From positions 1 through 64,000 of the forward strand of contig JAPKCS010000002.1 of the NCBI GenBank assembly GCA_028822845.1: a DNA stretch of 64,000 nucleotides, written 5' to 3'. The notes beneath the pieces are model-generated. The model saw nothing but the letters and a program-made list of their open reading frames with translations, had not been told where the DNA came from and did not search any database. A program made the position numbers and the translations under genes. Numbering within the stretch: position 1 is the stretch's first letter; every line of letters begins with the position of its first letter. Positions 8,832-17,524 of the stretch are shown in pieces. Source of the DNA: Candidatus Poseidoniaceae archaeon. Its GTDB lineage: Archaea > Thermoplasmatota > Poseidoniia > Poseidoniales > Poseidoniaceae.

Positions 8832-9902
8832 GTGGCGCCTGGTCGTTTCATGCGAGGCGTTGCTCTTCTTCTGGTTGGGTTGCTGGTGTTTGCACCGGCT
8901 GTGTCTGCATGTGAGACGGAAGCAGCAAATGCGCTGGCTGGCAAATTCCCTTCACCAACCGGAATCTCTCCTGACAAAGATGATTCAATCAGGGAAACCA
9001 CTCGACTGGCCGGCATCGGTCACGAAACAGCGCGTCATATGCTTTGGCGTGTTCTTTCCGGTGAACAGTTCACTGAACTTGAAATTGCTCAAGAAATCGA
9101 TCGGGCCATGGTAGAAAACGGTTCAAACGCAGAATGGAAGAGCTTCGATACAATTGTGGCCAGTGGCGCCAATGGTGCGATCCCGCACGGCGATCCAGAC
9201 AACAACGGGGCAGGACCAACGTTGGTTCAGGTTGGCGATGTCGTGGTGGTTGATTTGGGGGCACGCGTGAACGATTGGGTCAGCGACGTGACTCGAACAT
9301 ACATTGTGGGACCAACCACAAATGAAACAATTATCGAAGTCTATATGGCCGTTTATGATGCACAAAACCTCACCTTCCCAGTGATTGAAGCAGGTACCCC
9401 AGCGTGGTTACCTGACGACATTGCTCGAACCCATATCGAAGAACAAGGCTATGGAGAATACTTCATCCATAGTTTGGGCCATGGCTTTGGCATCTGCGTT
9501 CACGAACCTCCGTTGCTTTCTGGAGGGACAGACGACCCCCTGTTTGGTCTGTCATACAATGAACAACCCCTCGCTGTCTGGGATGCGATCACCATCGAAC
9601 CCGGGATTTACCTCGACGGTTGGTTTGGTGTACGAATTGAAGATGACTTCTTAGTCAATCAAGAAGGTCATGAATTCCTCACGGAATCACTCCCTCGGGA
9701 CCTGGACTGGTTCATGATTGAGATTGGAGATTACGAACCACTTGAATGGCACACTGGAGAATCAATGGCTGAAGAAGAGTCAATGATCTCGGAAGTGCTC
9801 CCCTCACCCGTGAGCGGATTGGAATCGATTTTGCTTCTCACACTGGTCGGCGTTGCCTGTCATCGTCGCAATGAGGACGAGTGCCTCATCGAGTTTGAGT
9901 GA
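8832..9902 (+). CDS. Exported M24-family metallopeptidase (Xaa-Pro aminopeptidase-like)
   Basis: Pita-bread metallopeptidase that should remove N-terminal residues from peptides outside the cell. The five metal ligands of the family are visible in order: Asp in VVVDLGARV, Asp in WVSDVTRTY, His in HSLGHGFG, Glu in ITIEPGIY and Glu in VRIEDDF. The start carries a signal peptide (GVALLLVGLLVFAPAVSAC); the ATG at 8850 is an alternative start. The N-terminal creatinase-like domain of full-length Xaa-Pro peptidases is absent, so the mature part is essentially the catalytic domain. The C-terminus (SGLESILLLTLVGVACHRRN) is a hydrophobic stretch followed by basic residues, like a membrane anchor or sorting tail. 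Substrate specificity is not decidable from sequence. Confidence 0.87.
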   Translation: MAPGRFMRGVALLLVGLLVFAPAVSACETEAANALAGKFPSPTGISPDKDDSIRETTRLAGIGHETARHMLWRVLSGEQFTELEIAQEIDRAMVENGSNAEWKSFDTIVASGANGAIPHGDPDNNGAGPTLVQVGDVVVVDLGARVNDWVSDVTRTYIVGPTTNETIIEVYMAVYDAQNLTFPVIEAGTPAWLPDDIARTHIEEQGYGEYFIHSLGHGFGICVHEPPLLSGGTDDPLFGLSYNEQPLAVWDAITIEPGIYLDGWFGVRIEDDFLVNQEGHEFLTESLPRDLDWFMIEIGDYEPLEWHTGESMAEEESMISEVLPSPVSGLESILLLTLVGVACHRRNEDECLIEFE

Positions 9903-9905
9903 CGT

Positions 9906-10139
9906 TCACAACGGTGTTCGGATGCCCATGGCGCGCAAGACGCACCAACCTGCTCGAGCCTCAAAGATTGCAAAAGCACCACCAAAGAGTGCTCCTGCTG
10001 TGATCATCCACCAAACGGGCCCTTGAACAACGCCTGCAAGTGTGATGGCCCCGATGAAGACTCCACCGAGTGTCCCTATGATTCCGCTTTTGAGGCGGGC
10101 TGCTTTTCCTGCAGCATCGATGTTGCATACGAGGGCCAT
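9906..10139 (-). CDS. Small membrane protein, DUF2892/YgaP-like
   Basis: 77 residues with two hydrophobic helices (GIIGTLGGVFIGAITLAGVV and WWMITAGALFGGAFAIFEA) and a C-terminal GWCVLRAMGIRTP ending, like the inner-membrane part of YgaP-type DUF2892 proteins. The biochemical role of that module is unknown. Its stop lies 3 bp from the stop of the convergent M24 peptidase. A TATA-like box about 25 bp before the ATG implies a nearly leaderless transcript. Confidence 0.7.
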   Translation of the reverse strand: MALVCNIDAAGKAARLKSGIIGTLGGVFIGAITLAGVVQGPVWWMITAGALFGGAFAIFEARAGWCVLRAMGIRTPL

Positions 10140-10161
10140 GATTTCCCCTGCAGTTGAATCA

Positions 10162-10170
10162 CTATATCAA
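10162..10170 (-). promoter_or_regulatory. TATA-like box for the small membrane protein gene
   Basis: On the minus strand the sequence reads ttgatatag, centred about 27 bp upstream of the ATG at 10139, the distance expected for a TATA box serving a leaderless or near-leaderless archaeal transcript. Confidence 0.45.
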
Positions 10171-10222
10171 TGACTGTTTTCCAAAGGGGCGCCGTTCGTA
10201 AGGCAACAATGAGGTTTCAGAT

Positions 10223-10942
10223 TCATTTTGCTTGCAAAATAGCATCGACGAGGGGTGCGAATGTGGCCCCGTGCGGGTAAGGGGAAATGACATCTGCCGC
10301 CGCATTAACACTTTCAAACGCACCACCAACTGCCACTGACCAATGAGCAAAGTCAAACATTGGCAAATCATTAGGGGCATCACCAACACAAAGCAAATCG
10401 TTCGCAGACCAGCCCATTTTTTCGAACATGACTTCCAACCCTGTCCCTTTGGAAAGGTGAGGTTCCATCAAATGGATTGCAAAGCCGGTTCGGACCACGG
10501 AAAGATGAGACCATTCACTGGCCTGAATGTGGTGTTGAACAGCAGCAAGATCTTCATCGGGAAACAAGCACCACTCGCTTTCACGCCAATCATTTGTCTG
10601 GATTCCGCCTGAGTCAAGCCCTTCAATGACTTCAGATAGCCACTCAGCAGCTCTCTTCGCTTCCTTGCCGTCAGCGCGTACGATGGGTCCATCCCAAGAC
10701 TTGTGCCAAAGAACACCACCGTTTTCACAACAGATTGGGCCGCTCAAGTTGAGGAAGCGCCACAGCCCATAGGTGATGGCGCGTACGTTTCCAGTGGCTA
10801 ATACAACCGGTATCCCAGCAGCTTCGAGTCTTCGCAGCGATTCAACTGCACCGGTGTCCAGTTGCTTTTTCCCATCGGTGAGGGTGCCATCGATATCGAC
10901 AGCGACAACCTTTGGTCGCCAACCTTTGGGAAGCCACTCCAT
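10223..10942 (-). CDS. HAD-superfamily phosphatase, archaeal phosphoglycolate phosphatase type
   Basis: Cytosolic phosphatase, probably hydrolysing 2-phosphoglycolate or a similar small phosphate ester. HAD motifs are present: motif I DIDGTLTD with the nucleophilic Asp, motif II threonine in VLATGNV, the conserved Lys in SKGTGLEVMF, and motif IV GDAPNDLPMF. The type II cap lies between motifs II and III. The length (239) fits the archaeal phosphoglycolate phosphatase / sucrose-phosphate-phosphatase-like subfamily. It is divergent from the P-type ATPase gene, with 114 bp between them. Sugar phosphatases of the same fold cannot be excluded. Confidence 0.8.
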   Translation of the reverse strand: MEWLPKGWRPKVVAVDIDGTLTDGKKQLDTGAVESLRRLEAAGIPVVLATGNVRAITYGLWRFLNLSGPICCENGGVLWHKSWDGPIVRADGKEAKRAAEWLSEVIEGLDSGGIQTNDWRESEWCLFPDEDLAAVQHHIQASEWSHLSVVRTGFAIHLMEPHLSKGTGLEVMFEKMGWSANDLLCVGDAPNDLPMFDFAHWSVAVGGAFESVNAAADVISPYPHGATFAPLVDAILQAK

Positions 10943-11056
10943 GAACCTGCGAGGAAAGAAGTAGGCGTAAAGATTCGCCTGCTAATCTCTCGCAGTTGAC
11001 CTTTTGCCGAGGAGCCAAGCGTAGGCATTAATTGGGGGGGGCATCCACCGCAGGAC

Positions 11057-13759
11057 ATGGTCAGCGATGCGGATGAGGATGTCTTCCTATCGCTCGAGGA
11101 AGACAGCGCTCCAAAGCCTGCCCCTCTTGTCAAAAAAACCACATCGAGAAAGAAGCCAAAACCTGCCGTCTTATCGAAGCCAGAAAAAGAACAACCAATC
11201 TTGGATGCCGAAGTCCTTGACGCAACCATCATCGAGCAGGCGACGGGGCAATTCCAAGTGGGCTGGCCCTTGCTGGGCATGGACTGCCCTGATTGTGCCA
11301 CAAAAGCGGTTCGAGCGCTTAAAACATTGAAGCAAACGGATGAAGTTCAAGTCTCAGCAACCGCTGGAACCGTCCGCTTGAAGGTTGATTTCGAACATGG
11401 CCATTTGGCTGAAGTCTCCTCTGTTCTTCGCTCGCTTGGCCACGCCCCTGATGTCGAATTTAACGAACTGGTGGGCGCCAAAGCCTCGGCAGTTGCTGCG
11501 CGAAATGGCGTTGATCGTCGGAAGTTGGGCAAGGTGTTGCGTCAGCAACCCGGCGTGCTCGATGTCGAACTCTCTGATGATGACCGTATCATCCTACAAC
11601 TGGTACCAGACGCCTCAATGGAGTTGTTTGAGAAGCGGAATCGCGCCTTAGAACACATCACTGGCACACCGCTCAAACTCGTGACAACACAGTCGGACCG
11701 GCTTCGTCCAGATCAGTGGCGCCTGATCGGCGGAGGAATTGCCCTTCCACTGCTTGCCTTGGTCATTTTAGGAGAAATCCTTGGCTGGTCGAACACCATG
11801 CTTGGTGTCATTGCAGTCCCAGGCTTGCTCATTGGTGGCTCGCAAATGTTCAAAGAAGCCATCGCAAGTCTTGCCAATCGGCAGATGGGCTTCCAAGTGC
11901 TCACCAGCCTCGCCGTCATTGGCGCGGCGATCCTCAACATGTGGGAAGAAGCCCTTATTGTCGCCATTTTGGTTGCATTCACCGCTCACCTCGAAGGTGA
12001 CGCGCTGTTGCAAGCCCGAAACGCCATGCAAGGTGGACTTGACCGTTTACCCCGTAAGGCTCGCCGCCTCACCGGTGTCAAATCAACCGGTAACAAAGTC
12101 TCAGCAGCGATTATGAAAGGAAACTTCACTCTGTCAATGGCTGCTTCAGCGCCTCTTCTTGGCGCAGACGGTTGTGCGCTTCCCGATCCAAATGCAGAAC
12201 ATGAAGAAGTCCCCATCGAATTGGTTCGCAATGGGGACCAGTTAGAAATCCGAAGTGGTGAATTGATTCCAGCTGACGGCACCATTGTCGAAGGCCACGG
12301 TGCACTCGACAAGGCCCCACTCACTGGTGAATCTGTTCCCGTGGAAGTGAGCAAAGGCGATCAAATTCAAGCAGGCCTTGTGTTGGCGCGCGGGCCCGTG
12401 ATCATCGAAGTGACTGCAGTGGGCGATGATACTCGCCTTTCGGGTCTGATCGATGCGGTTCACACCTTCCGAGAAGAGCCACCAAAATTGCAAAACCTCA
12501 TCGAACGGTTCACGGCGATCTGGGTCCCAATTGTGTTGTTTGGAGCCTTTGCGGTTTGGCAATTCATGTTCCCAGATGATTGGAAGATCATCCTCTTGCT
12601 CTGGGTTGTTGCATGCCCTTGCGCCCTGTTGTTGGCAACGCCAGTCCCACACGCCGCCGCCCTCGCCCGCTCAGCCCACATCGGTGCCATCGCTCGAGGC
12701 GGTGATGTGATCGAGCGACTTTCCAAGGTCAACCACGTTCTTTTGGATAAAACAGGAACCCTGACCTCCGGAAAACCCCGCATTGGGGAAGTGGTGATGG
12801 CGAAAGGACGCAAGAGGGACGGTGCCTTACGCTTGGCAGCAGGCCTCGAAGCACGTTCCTCGCATCCATACGCCATGTCGGTGATGGATTATGTGCGCCA
12901 AGAATCATTGGTGCCAACCAAAGTGAATGTGCTTGCAGACATTGAAGCGGGCGTTCGAGGCAAGGTTGGTGGAAAAGACGTCGCCTTCCTGCGCTATGAC
13001 CGTGCAGGCGATTTGAACATCAGCGTATGCAAGGAGCTCAAGGAAGCTTATGCAGTGGCAGAATCCAAAGGGCATGGGGCCAGTCTGCTGGCCCGCGATG
13101 GAGAAGCACTTGCTCTGTTCACCTTCATACACGACGACACTCGAGATGGAAGCCACCTGCTCATTCCTTCCTTGTTCGAACGCGGTATCACGGTTGAAAT
13201 CCTCTCAGGTGACAATGAAGCGGCCGTCAAGGCGTTCGCTAAGAGCGTGGGGCTCCCTGAAGAATCAGCCCATGGTGGTCTGTCTCCAGAAGATAAGGTG
13301 AAGTGGGTTCGAGGTCGATCACAAACCAAGGTCACAATGATGGTTGGCGACGGTTTCAATGATGCAGCAGCCCTTGCTGTTGCTGATGTAGGCGTTGCCG
13401 TTGGCAGCGGTGAAACCGTGAATTTAGAAGCCGCTGATGTGCTTGTACCAGGCGATGATCCACAGATGCTCACGGAGCTCATCGATTTGGCACGACGGGC
13501 GCAACGTATCCTTGTTGGCAACTTGATCATCACGGTCGGAATCACGCTCGCACTCGTTGGAGCCGTCATCACACAAATGTACGATCAACTTTGGGTGGGT
13601 GTCCTGATTCACGAAGCATCGGTGATTCTGGTCATCCTAAACGGTGCTCGGTTAGCAGGCTCTGAAGGCGGTGCAGCCCTGCTTCGAAACATCTTCATTT
13701 CATTGTGGCGCGATACCAAATCAGCGTTCTCTTTGTTGCGAACACGAATTGCTTCATGA
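11057..13759 (+). CDS. P1B-type heavy-metal translocating ATPase
   Basis: Membrane pump for a soft or transition metal ion. An acidic/basic disordered N-terminus (1-65) is followed by a ferredoxin-like heavy-metal domain with metal-binding GMDCPDC (about residue 76) and a second, Cys-less degenerate one. Then come the transmembrane region, the actuator motif LTGES, the membrane metal site CPC in ACPCALLLATP, the phosphorylation motif DKTGTLT, the SSHPYA nucleotide-domain motif and the hinge GDGFNDAAAL. The last helices contain HEASVILVILNGARL; HE in this position is neither the classic copper (MxxSS) nor the ZntA (DSG) signature, so the transported ion stays open. 900 residues is long, owing to the N-terminal extension. 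Confidence 0.92.
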   Translation: MVSDADEDVFLSLEEDSAPKPAPLVKKTTSRKKPKPAVLSKPEKEQPILDAEVLDATIIEQATGQFQVGWPLLGMDCPDCATKAVRALKTLKQTDEVQVSATAGTVRLKVDFEHGHLAEVSSVLRSLGHAPDVEFNELVGAKASAVAARNGVDRRKLGKVLRQQPGVLDVELSDDDRIILQLVPDASMELFEKRNRALEHITGTPLKLVTTQSDRLRPDQWRLIGGGIALPLLALVILGEILGWSNTMLGVIAVPGLLIGGSQMFKEAIASLANRQMGFQVLTSLAVIGAAILNMWEEALIVAILVAFTAHLEGDALLQARNAMQGGLDRLPRKARRLTGVKSTGNKVSAAIMKGNFTLSMAASAPLLGADGCALPDPNAEHEEVPIELVRNGDQLEIRSGELIPADGTIVEGHGALDKAPLTGESVPVEVSKGDQIQAGLVLARGPVIIEVTAVGDDTRLSGLIDAVHTFREEPPKLQNLIERFTAIWVPIVLFGAFAVWQFMFPDDWKIILLLWVVACPCALLLATPVPHAAALARSAHIGAIARGGDVIERLSKVNHVLLDKTGTLTSGKPRIGEVVMAKGRKRDGALRLAAGLEARSSHPYAMSVMDYVRQESLVPTKVNVLADIEAGVRGKVGGKDVAFLRYDRAGDLNISVCKELKEAYAVAESKGHGASLLARDGEALALFTFIHDDTRDGSHLLIPSLFERGITVEILSGDNEAAVKAFAKSVGLPEESAHGGLSPEDKVKWVRGRSQTKVTMMVGDGFNDAAALAVADVGVAVGSGETVNLEAADVLVPGDDPQMLTELIDLARRAQRILVGNLIITVGITLALVGAVITQMYDQLWVGVLIHEASVILVILNGARLAGSEGGAALLRNIFISLWRDTKSAFSLLRTRIAS

Positions 13760-13760
13760 A

Positions 13761-13770
13761 AAAAATATGA
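13761..13770 (+). promoter_or_regulatory. TATA-like box upstream of the winged-helix regulator gene
   Basis: The tract aaaaatatga just after the ATPase stop lies about 50 bp before the regulator ATG and suggests a separate promoter with a short leader. Confidence 0.4.
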
Positions 13771-13818
13771 CGCGGCATCTTCAAACCATAGAGTCAACTC
13801 TTCGTTCTTGGTGAGAAG

Positions 13819-14331
13819 ATGGCACGAGTACGAGCAGACCCAGTGACAGCAGCCCTCGCTCACCCAACTCGTCGAGCTGTTTACCTTGCATTATCCAATT
13901 CTGAAGAACTGAGCACGGTTCAAATCGAAGCTCAACTCGATGTAGATCGCTACAACCTCTACCACCACATGAAGAAACTCGCCTCGCTTGGCTTGGTCGA
14001 GAACCATCGCGATCAAGGACGGGCCCGTTGGTGGCGCGTTGCTGCTCAAGTTGCTCTTCCTGAATTGCTTCATGCCATCCCATCCAACAACGTCGCTCCA
14101 CCAAGCCCTATCCCCGCCTCGCTCCCTTCCACGCCTGGAACGGTATCAGCCGAGCTCCAAACCGCCGTGGACAACGGTGGCGATGTTCGAATCATCGAAC
14201 TGGGCGGCTCTCGCGATCAGGTGGGGGCGAAGAAAATGCTCGAAGTGTTAGCCCAACAGCATGGCATCATTCTCGATTTACCATGGAACTTCCTTCCAGA
14301 GAGCATCGTCCTCATTGCAAAGAAACGCTAA
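13819..14331 (+). CDS. ArsR-like winged-helix transcriptional regulator
   Basis: 170 residues. The N-terminal half is a winged-helix domain of the ArsR/SmtB fold: HPTRRAVYLALS (helix 1), a recognition region DVDRYNLYHHMKKLASLGLV and a wing ending RARWWRV. A Pro-rich linker (about residues 93-110) joins a C-terminal alpha/beta segment (RIIELGGSRDQVGAKKMLEV) of unknown function. There is no cysteine in the protein, so the classical ArsR metal-sensing site is absent even though a metal ATPase lies 59 bp upstream. It has its own TATA-like box. The regulated genes are unknown. Confidence 0.75.
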   Translation: MARVRADPVTAALAHPTRRAVYLALSNSEELSTVQIEAQLDVDRYNLYHHMKKLASLGLVENHRDQGRARWWRVAAQVALPELLHAIPSNNVAPPSPIPASLPSTPGTVSAELQTAVDNGGDVRIIELGGSRDQVGAKKMLEVLAQQHGIILDLPWNFLPESIVLIAKKR

Positions 14332-14379
14332 GGTACCCTGAGTGCAAGAAATCAAGAACAAAGACACAGAGGCGAGTCC

Positions 14380-14772
14380 ATGAGCGAAGAGTCAACCGTT
14401 GAATCTCGTGTCGCACCACCGGCGCTTAGTTGCCCTAAATGCGAAGGCATGTTACCAAGCGGCCTCGGTGATTTGCAATGCACCCTCTGCTCAGCCAAGG
14501 TCCGAATCGATCACCCGATCACCCGTCGCAAGTGGAAGGAAGAAAAAGTCGGTTGCCCTGAATGTGGTAAAGTGCTGATCGTTGGCGTTGACAAGCGACC
14601 AGCCCATCTCAAGTGTGCCTCCTGCACTCACCATTTCACCCTCACACCCAACATCCCCAAAGTGGAAATCACGTGCCCAGGTTGCGAACGTCAATTGCGT
14701 ATGAAGCAGAAACCAGGTGCTCGACGAATCGATTGCCCAGCCTGCAGCACCGCCTTTAACGTCAAATTCTGA
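14380..14772 (+). CDS. Triple zinc-ribbon protein
   Basis: 130 residues built from three successive CxxC...CxxC zinc ribbons: CPKC/CTLC (residues about 14-35), CPEC/CASC (about 54-80) and CPGC/CPAC (about 96-122). No enzymatic domain is present. Such proteins usually bind nucleic acid or other proteins; the partner here is unknown. It lies 48 bp after the winged-helix regulator on the same strand and before the coiled-coil gene, with 153 bp of G/C-rich spacer after it. Confidence 0.75.
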   Translation: MSEESTVESRVAPPALSCPKCEGMLPSGLGDLQCTLCSAKVRIDHPITRRKWKEEKVGCPECGKVLIVGVDKRPAHLKCASCTHHFTLTPNIPKVEITCPGCERQLRMKQKPGARRIDCPACSTAFNVKF

Positions 14773-14925
14773 GCTCGGGTTGTCGATGCTTTGTCCATCT
14801 GAAAGGATGTCACTCGGCAATTGTTTGGTCGGCAAAAAACACCCCCAAAAACGCCTCCCTGCGCCCCCCGCTCGTCGCGCTCCTTATCTATGATGAGACG
14901 AGCATGAAAGACTGGATGGGATACG

Positions 14926-17448
14926 ATGATACCGAGCGCAAGCAAGAGTACTGAGGCACTCGACGCAGCACGCAAGAAGCGTGAAAATGCGGACACAGTA
15001 GCGCTTTCAGCCCTCCGTTCACAATTCACTTCAACGGCCACCAGTTCCCTCGACCAAGCAACAATGACCTCTGCTCGATTCCGACAAGAGGAGCGCCTCC
15101 GTGCCGATCTACGACGTGAACGCCGCCTGCGTCAACAGGCGATCACAGAACGCGTTTCAGTCATGCAAGAAGCTCTTGCAGCCGACCTTGCAGTTCAGCA
15201 TGAACTGACCCTTGATCAACTCGAAAAAGAAATGCGAGAAGCCATGGAACAGGATTTGAGCATGCTCGAGCATGACGCTCTTGCCCGTGAAGAATCCCGC
15301 ATGCGCAGTGAACTCGATCTCCGACTCAACCGTCAGCTGGATTCCATGCGCGACCAGTTCGAAGTTGAACAAGACCGTCGACTCGACGAACACCGCGACC
15401 AACTCAAAGCCCAAATCGAGGCTCAACTCCACGATGAGCACCGTCAACGTCTCGACATTCAAAAGGAACGACTATCGCTCGATTTCAACCAACAACTCCA
15501 GCACCGAATCCGTGAGATTGAAGCCGACATCCATGAGGAGATGGAACACCGCTTCACTGAAATGGAATCCAGCGAGATCTCTCGCTTAGAAGAAGGCCAC
15601 AGCGCTCGCCTAGCCGAACGTGAAGAACAACTTCGCCGTGGTATTCGTACCCGCCTTGAGCAACAATTGCGCACCCGTCTAAAGCAGAGAGAGGCACGTT
15701 TGAAGTCCGAATACGAACGTCGCAGCCTTCGCTTGGAAGAGGACATTGCTGAACAACTGCAATCCGAACTTGAAGGACGCCTTCGTCAAGAGACCGACGA
15801 TCTCGAAGAACGAATGCGCGAGGATGTTGAACTCGCCATCGCTCGACGCCGTGATGAACTGCGTGTTGAAATCGAGCAGCAACTCCAAGCTCGCCACTCT
15901 GAAAGGCTTGCTGAACGGAAGTCGAGGCTACGAGAGAAGTACGATATCACCTTCTCCAAAGCAATCGATGACATCTCTCGAACGCTCAAATCCGATGTGG
16001 AAGTCGAACTTGAACACCGCATGGATGAGGAATTCACCTCCTACCGCAGCGCACGAGAGGCAGAAATCCAAAACCGGCTCGCAAGGTTCCGCTACGAACG
16101 TGAAGCAGAACTACGAACGCAGCTTGAAGATCAATATGATTCGAAGAAGACCGACTGGTCCGAACGCCTCGAACTCGAATTCCAATCCCGTGAAGCATCC
16201 GCTCGCAAAGCCATCATGTCTGAAGTGGATGCCGGCCTGCGCAATGAGCGTTTGACCTTCGAAACCGACTTGGACATGCTCAAGGAAGAAACCTCCCTTG
16301 AACTGGAAGTCGACATGGAAGAACGCCTCAACACATTCAGGGAACGCAAGGAAGAGGAAGTCGCGGTTCAACTCGAGCGTCAACTCGACAAGCGTGAAGA
16401 GATCATGCGAAACAAAGCCCTCATCGATGTTCGAAAGCGTGAGGCTCACATTCGTGCTGAGATCGAGGCCCAACTTGGACTTAAGCGTGCAGAAATCCGC
16501 AACCGTTTGCAAGGGCTCACCGAAAAGATGGACGCCTTCAAGGAAATGGCCGAGGATAAAATGCGAGACGCAGTCACAAAGCAAGTTCAAGGCGAAATCG
16601 ATAGCGAAGAAGAAGACTATCAATCCCGAGAATCTGAATTCAACGACCTCCAATCCACCGATACACGTGCTGAGAAGCGACAGATGTGGATGCAATCCAT
16701 CTCTGGTCAAAACGCTCCTGGCCAAGCATCGGCGACCATGGACCCCTCTGCTTTGGGCGCACGCCCGGATGCACTTGGTGCAGCAGCAGGACGGCCAATG
16801 CGGGGCATGCTCGCTGAACAAGCCCCTCAGCAATCCCGAATGGGACTTGCTGGCATGCGTGCCCCTTCGAGTTCCAAGCCATTGACAATGCCCGGTACTC
16901 CTCTGGTGAAGCCAATCAAATCCCCATTGGGACCCAACAGTGCTCCAACACTGGTTCAGCCCATTCAGCCAAAGATCGTCCGAACACCGATGCAACCTGC
17001 AGGACAGTTGGTCCAGCCAAACGTAACACCGGAAATTGATGACGTGCCCTTGCCGGCTTCCGAAGTCGAAACACCAACCATCGAAGAGGCAGTACCCGAA
17101 TCAACAGCAGAGTTGGAGGCAGCTGTAGCCCAAGAAATCGACGCTGTGCAAACAATCGTCGACGAACCTGCTGCTGCGGATGAAGAAACTGCTGTTATGC
17201 GCCCAATCACCACTGTGTTGACGGCTGCTGGTGAACCTGAAACGGTGAAGACCGCTTTGCTCACACCTGTGCCACAGCAACTGATGCCCAAAAAATCCCG
17301 CGGCGCTCCACCGAGCAAGAGCCGAGAAAAGGCCATGGTAGAGACTGTGGATGAGGAGAACGCCTCAACTACGACGCTCACACCGCTTCGTCGGATGACC
17401 CCGTTGAAGATCAACAAGGTGGAAGAAGACAAAGACGAAGACGAGTGA
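14926..17448 (+). CDS. Long coiled-coil protein (840 aa), function unknown
   Basis: Residues about 50-590 are an almost uninterrupted charged coiled coil very rich in Glu, Arg, Gln and Leu, with recurring LE-R-L and EEQLRR-type heptads. The last 240 residues are low complexity, rich in Pro/Ala/Met and then acidic, and probably disordered. There is no Walker motif, so it is not an SMC/Rad50 ATPase, and there is no signal peptide or membrane helix, so it is probably cytoplasmic. A structural or scaffolding role is inference. Many antisense and frame-shifted ORFs in the track arise from its biased composition. Confidence 0.8.
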   Translation: MIPSASKSTEALDAARKKRENADTVALSALRSQFTSTATSSLDQATMTSARFRQEERLRADLRRERRLRQQAITERVSVMQEALAADLAVQHELTLDQLEKEMREAMEQDLSMLEHDALAREESRMRSELDLRLNRQLDSMRDQFEVEQDRRLDEHRDQLKAQIEAQLHDEHRQRLDIQKERLSLDFNQQLQHRIREIEADIHEEMEHRFTEMESSEISRLEEGHSARLAEREEQLRRGIRTRLEQQLRTRLKQREARLKSEYERRSLRLEEDIAEQLQSELEGRLRQETDDLEERMREDVELAIARRRDELRVEIEQQLQARHSERLAERKSRLREKYDITFSKAIDDISRTLKSDVEVELEHRMDEEFTSYRSAREAEIQNRLARFRYEREAELRTQLEDQYDSKKTDWSERLELEFQSREASARKAIMSEVDAGLRNERLTFETDLDMLKEETSLELEVDMEERLNTFRERKEEEVAVQLERQLDKREEIMRNKALIDVRKREAHIRAEIEAQLGLKRAEIRNRLQGLTEKMDAFKEMAEDKMRDAVTKQVQGEIDSEEEDYQSRESEFNDLQSTDTRAEKRQMWMQSISGQNAPGQASATMDPSALGARPDALGAAAGRPMRGMLAEQAPQQSRMGLAGMRAPSSSKPLTMPGTPLVKPIKSPLGPNSAPTLVQPIQPKIVRTPMQPAGQLVQPNVTPEIDDVPLPASEVETPTIEEAVPESTAELEAAVAQEIDAVQTIVDEPAAADEETAVMRPITTVLTAAGEPETVKTALLTPVPQQLMPKKSRGAPPSKSREKAMVETVDEENASTTTLTPLRRMTPLKINKVEEDKDEDE

Positions 17449-17524
17449 CTAACGCTTTGACTGTCATAAACCACTGATGCTGCGCATCGGCTCCTTCATA
17501 TCGATTGAGGGATTGGGATAAGCC

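Noticed and set aside
13819-14331. Winged-helix protein as metal sensor for the upstream P1B ATPase
   Set aside because: It contains no cysteine and lacks the ArsR-type metal site; it also seems to have its own promoter.
16111-16995. 294-aa minus-strand ORF inside the coiled-coil gene
   Set aside because: It arises from the biased Glu/Arg/Leu codons of the real gene on the other strand.
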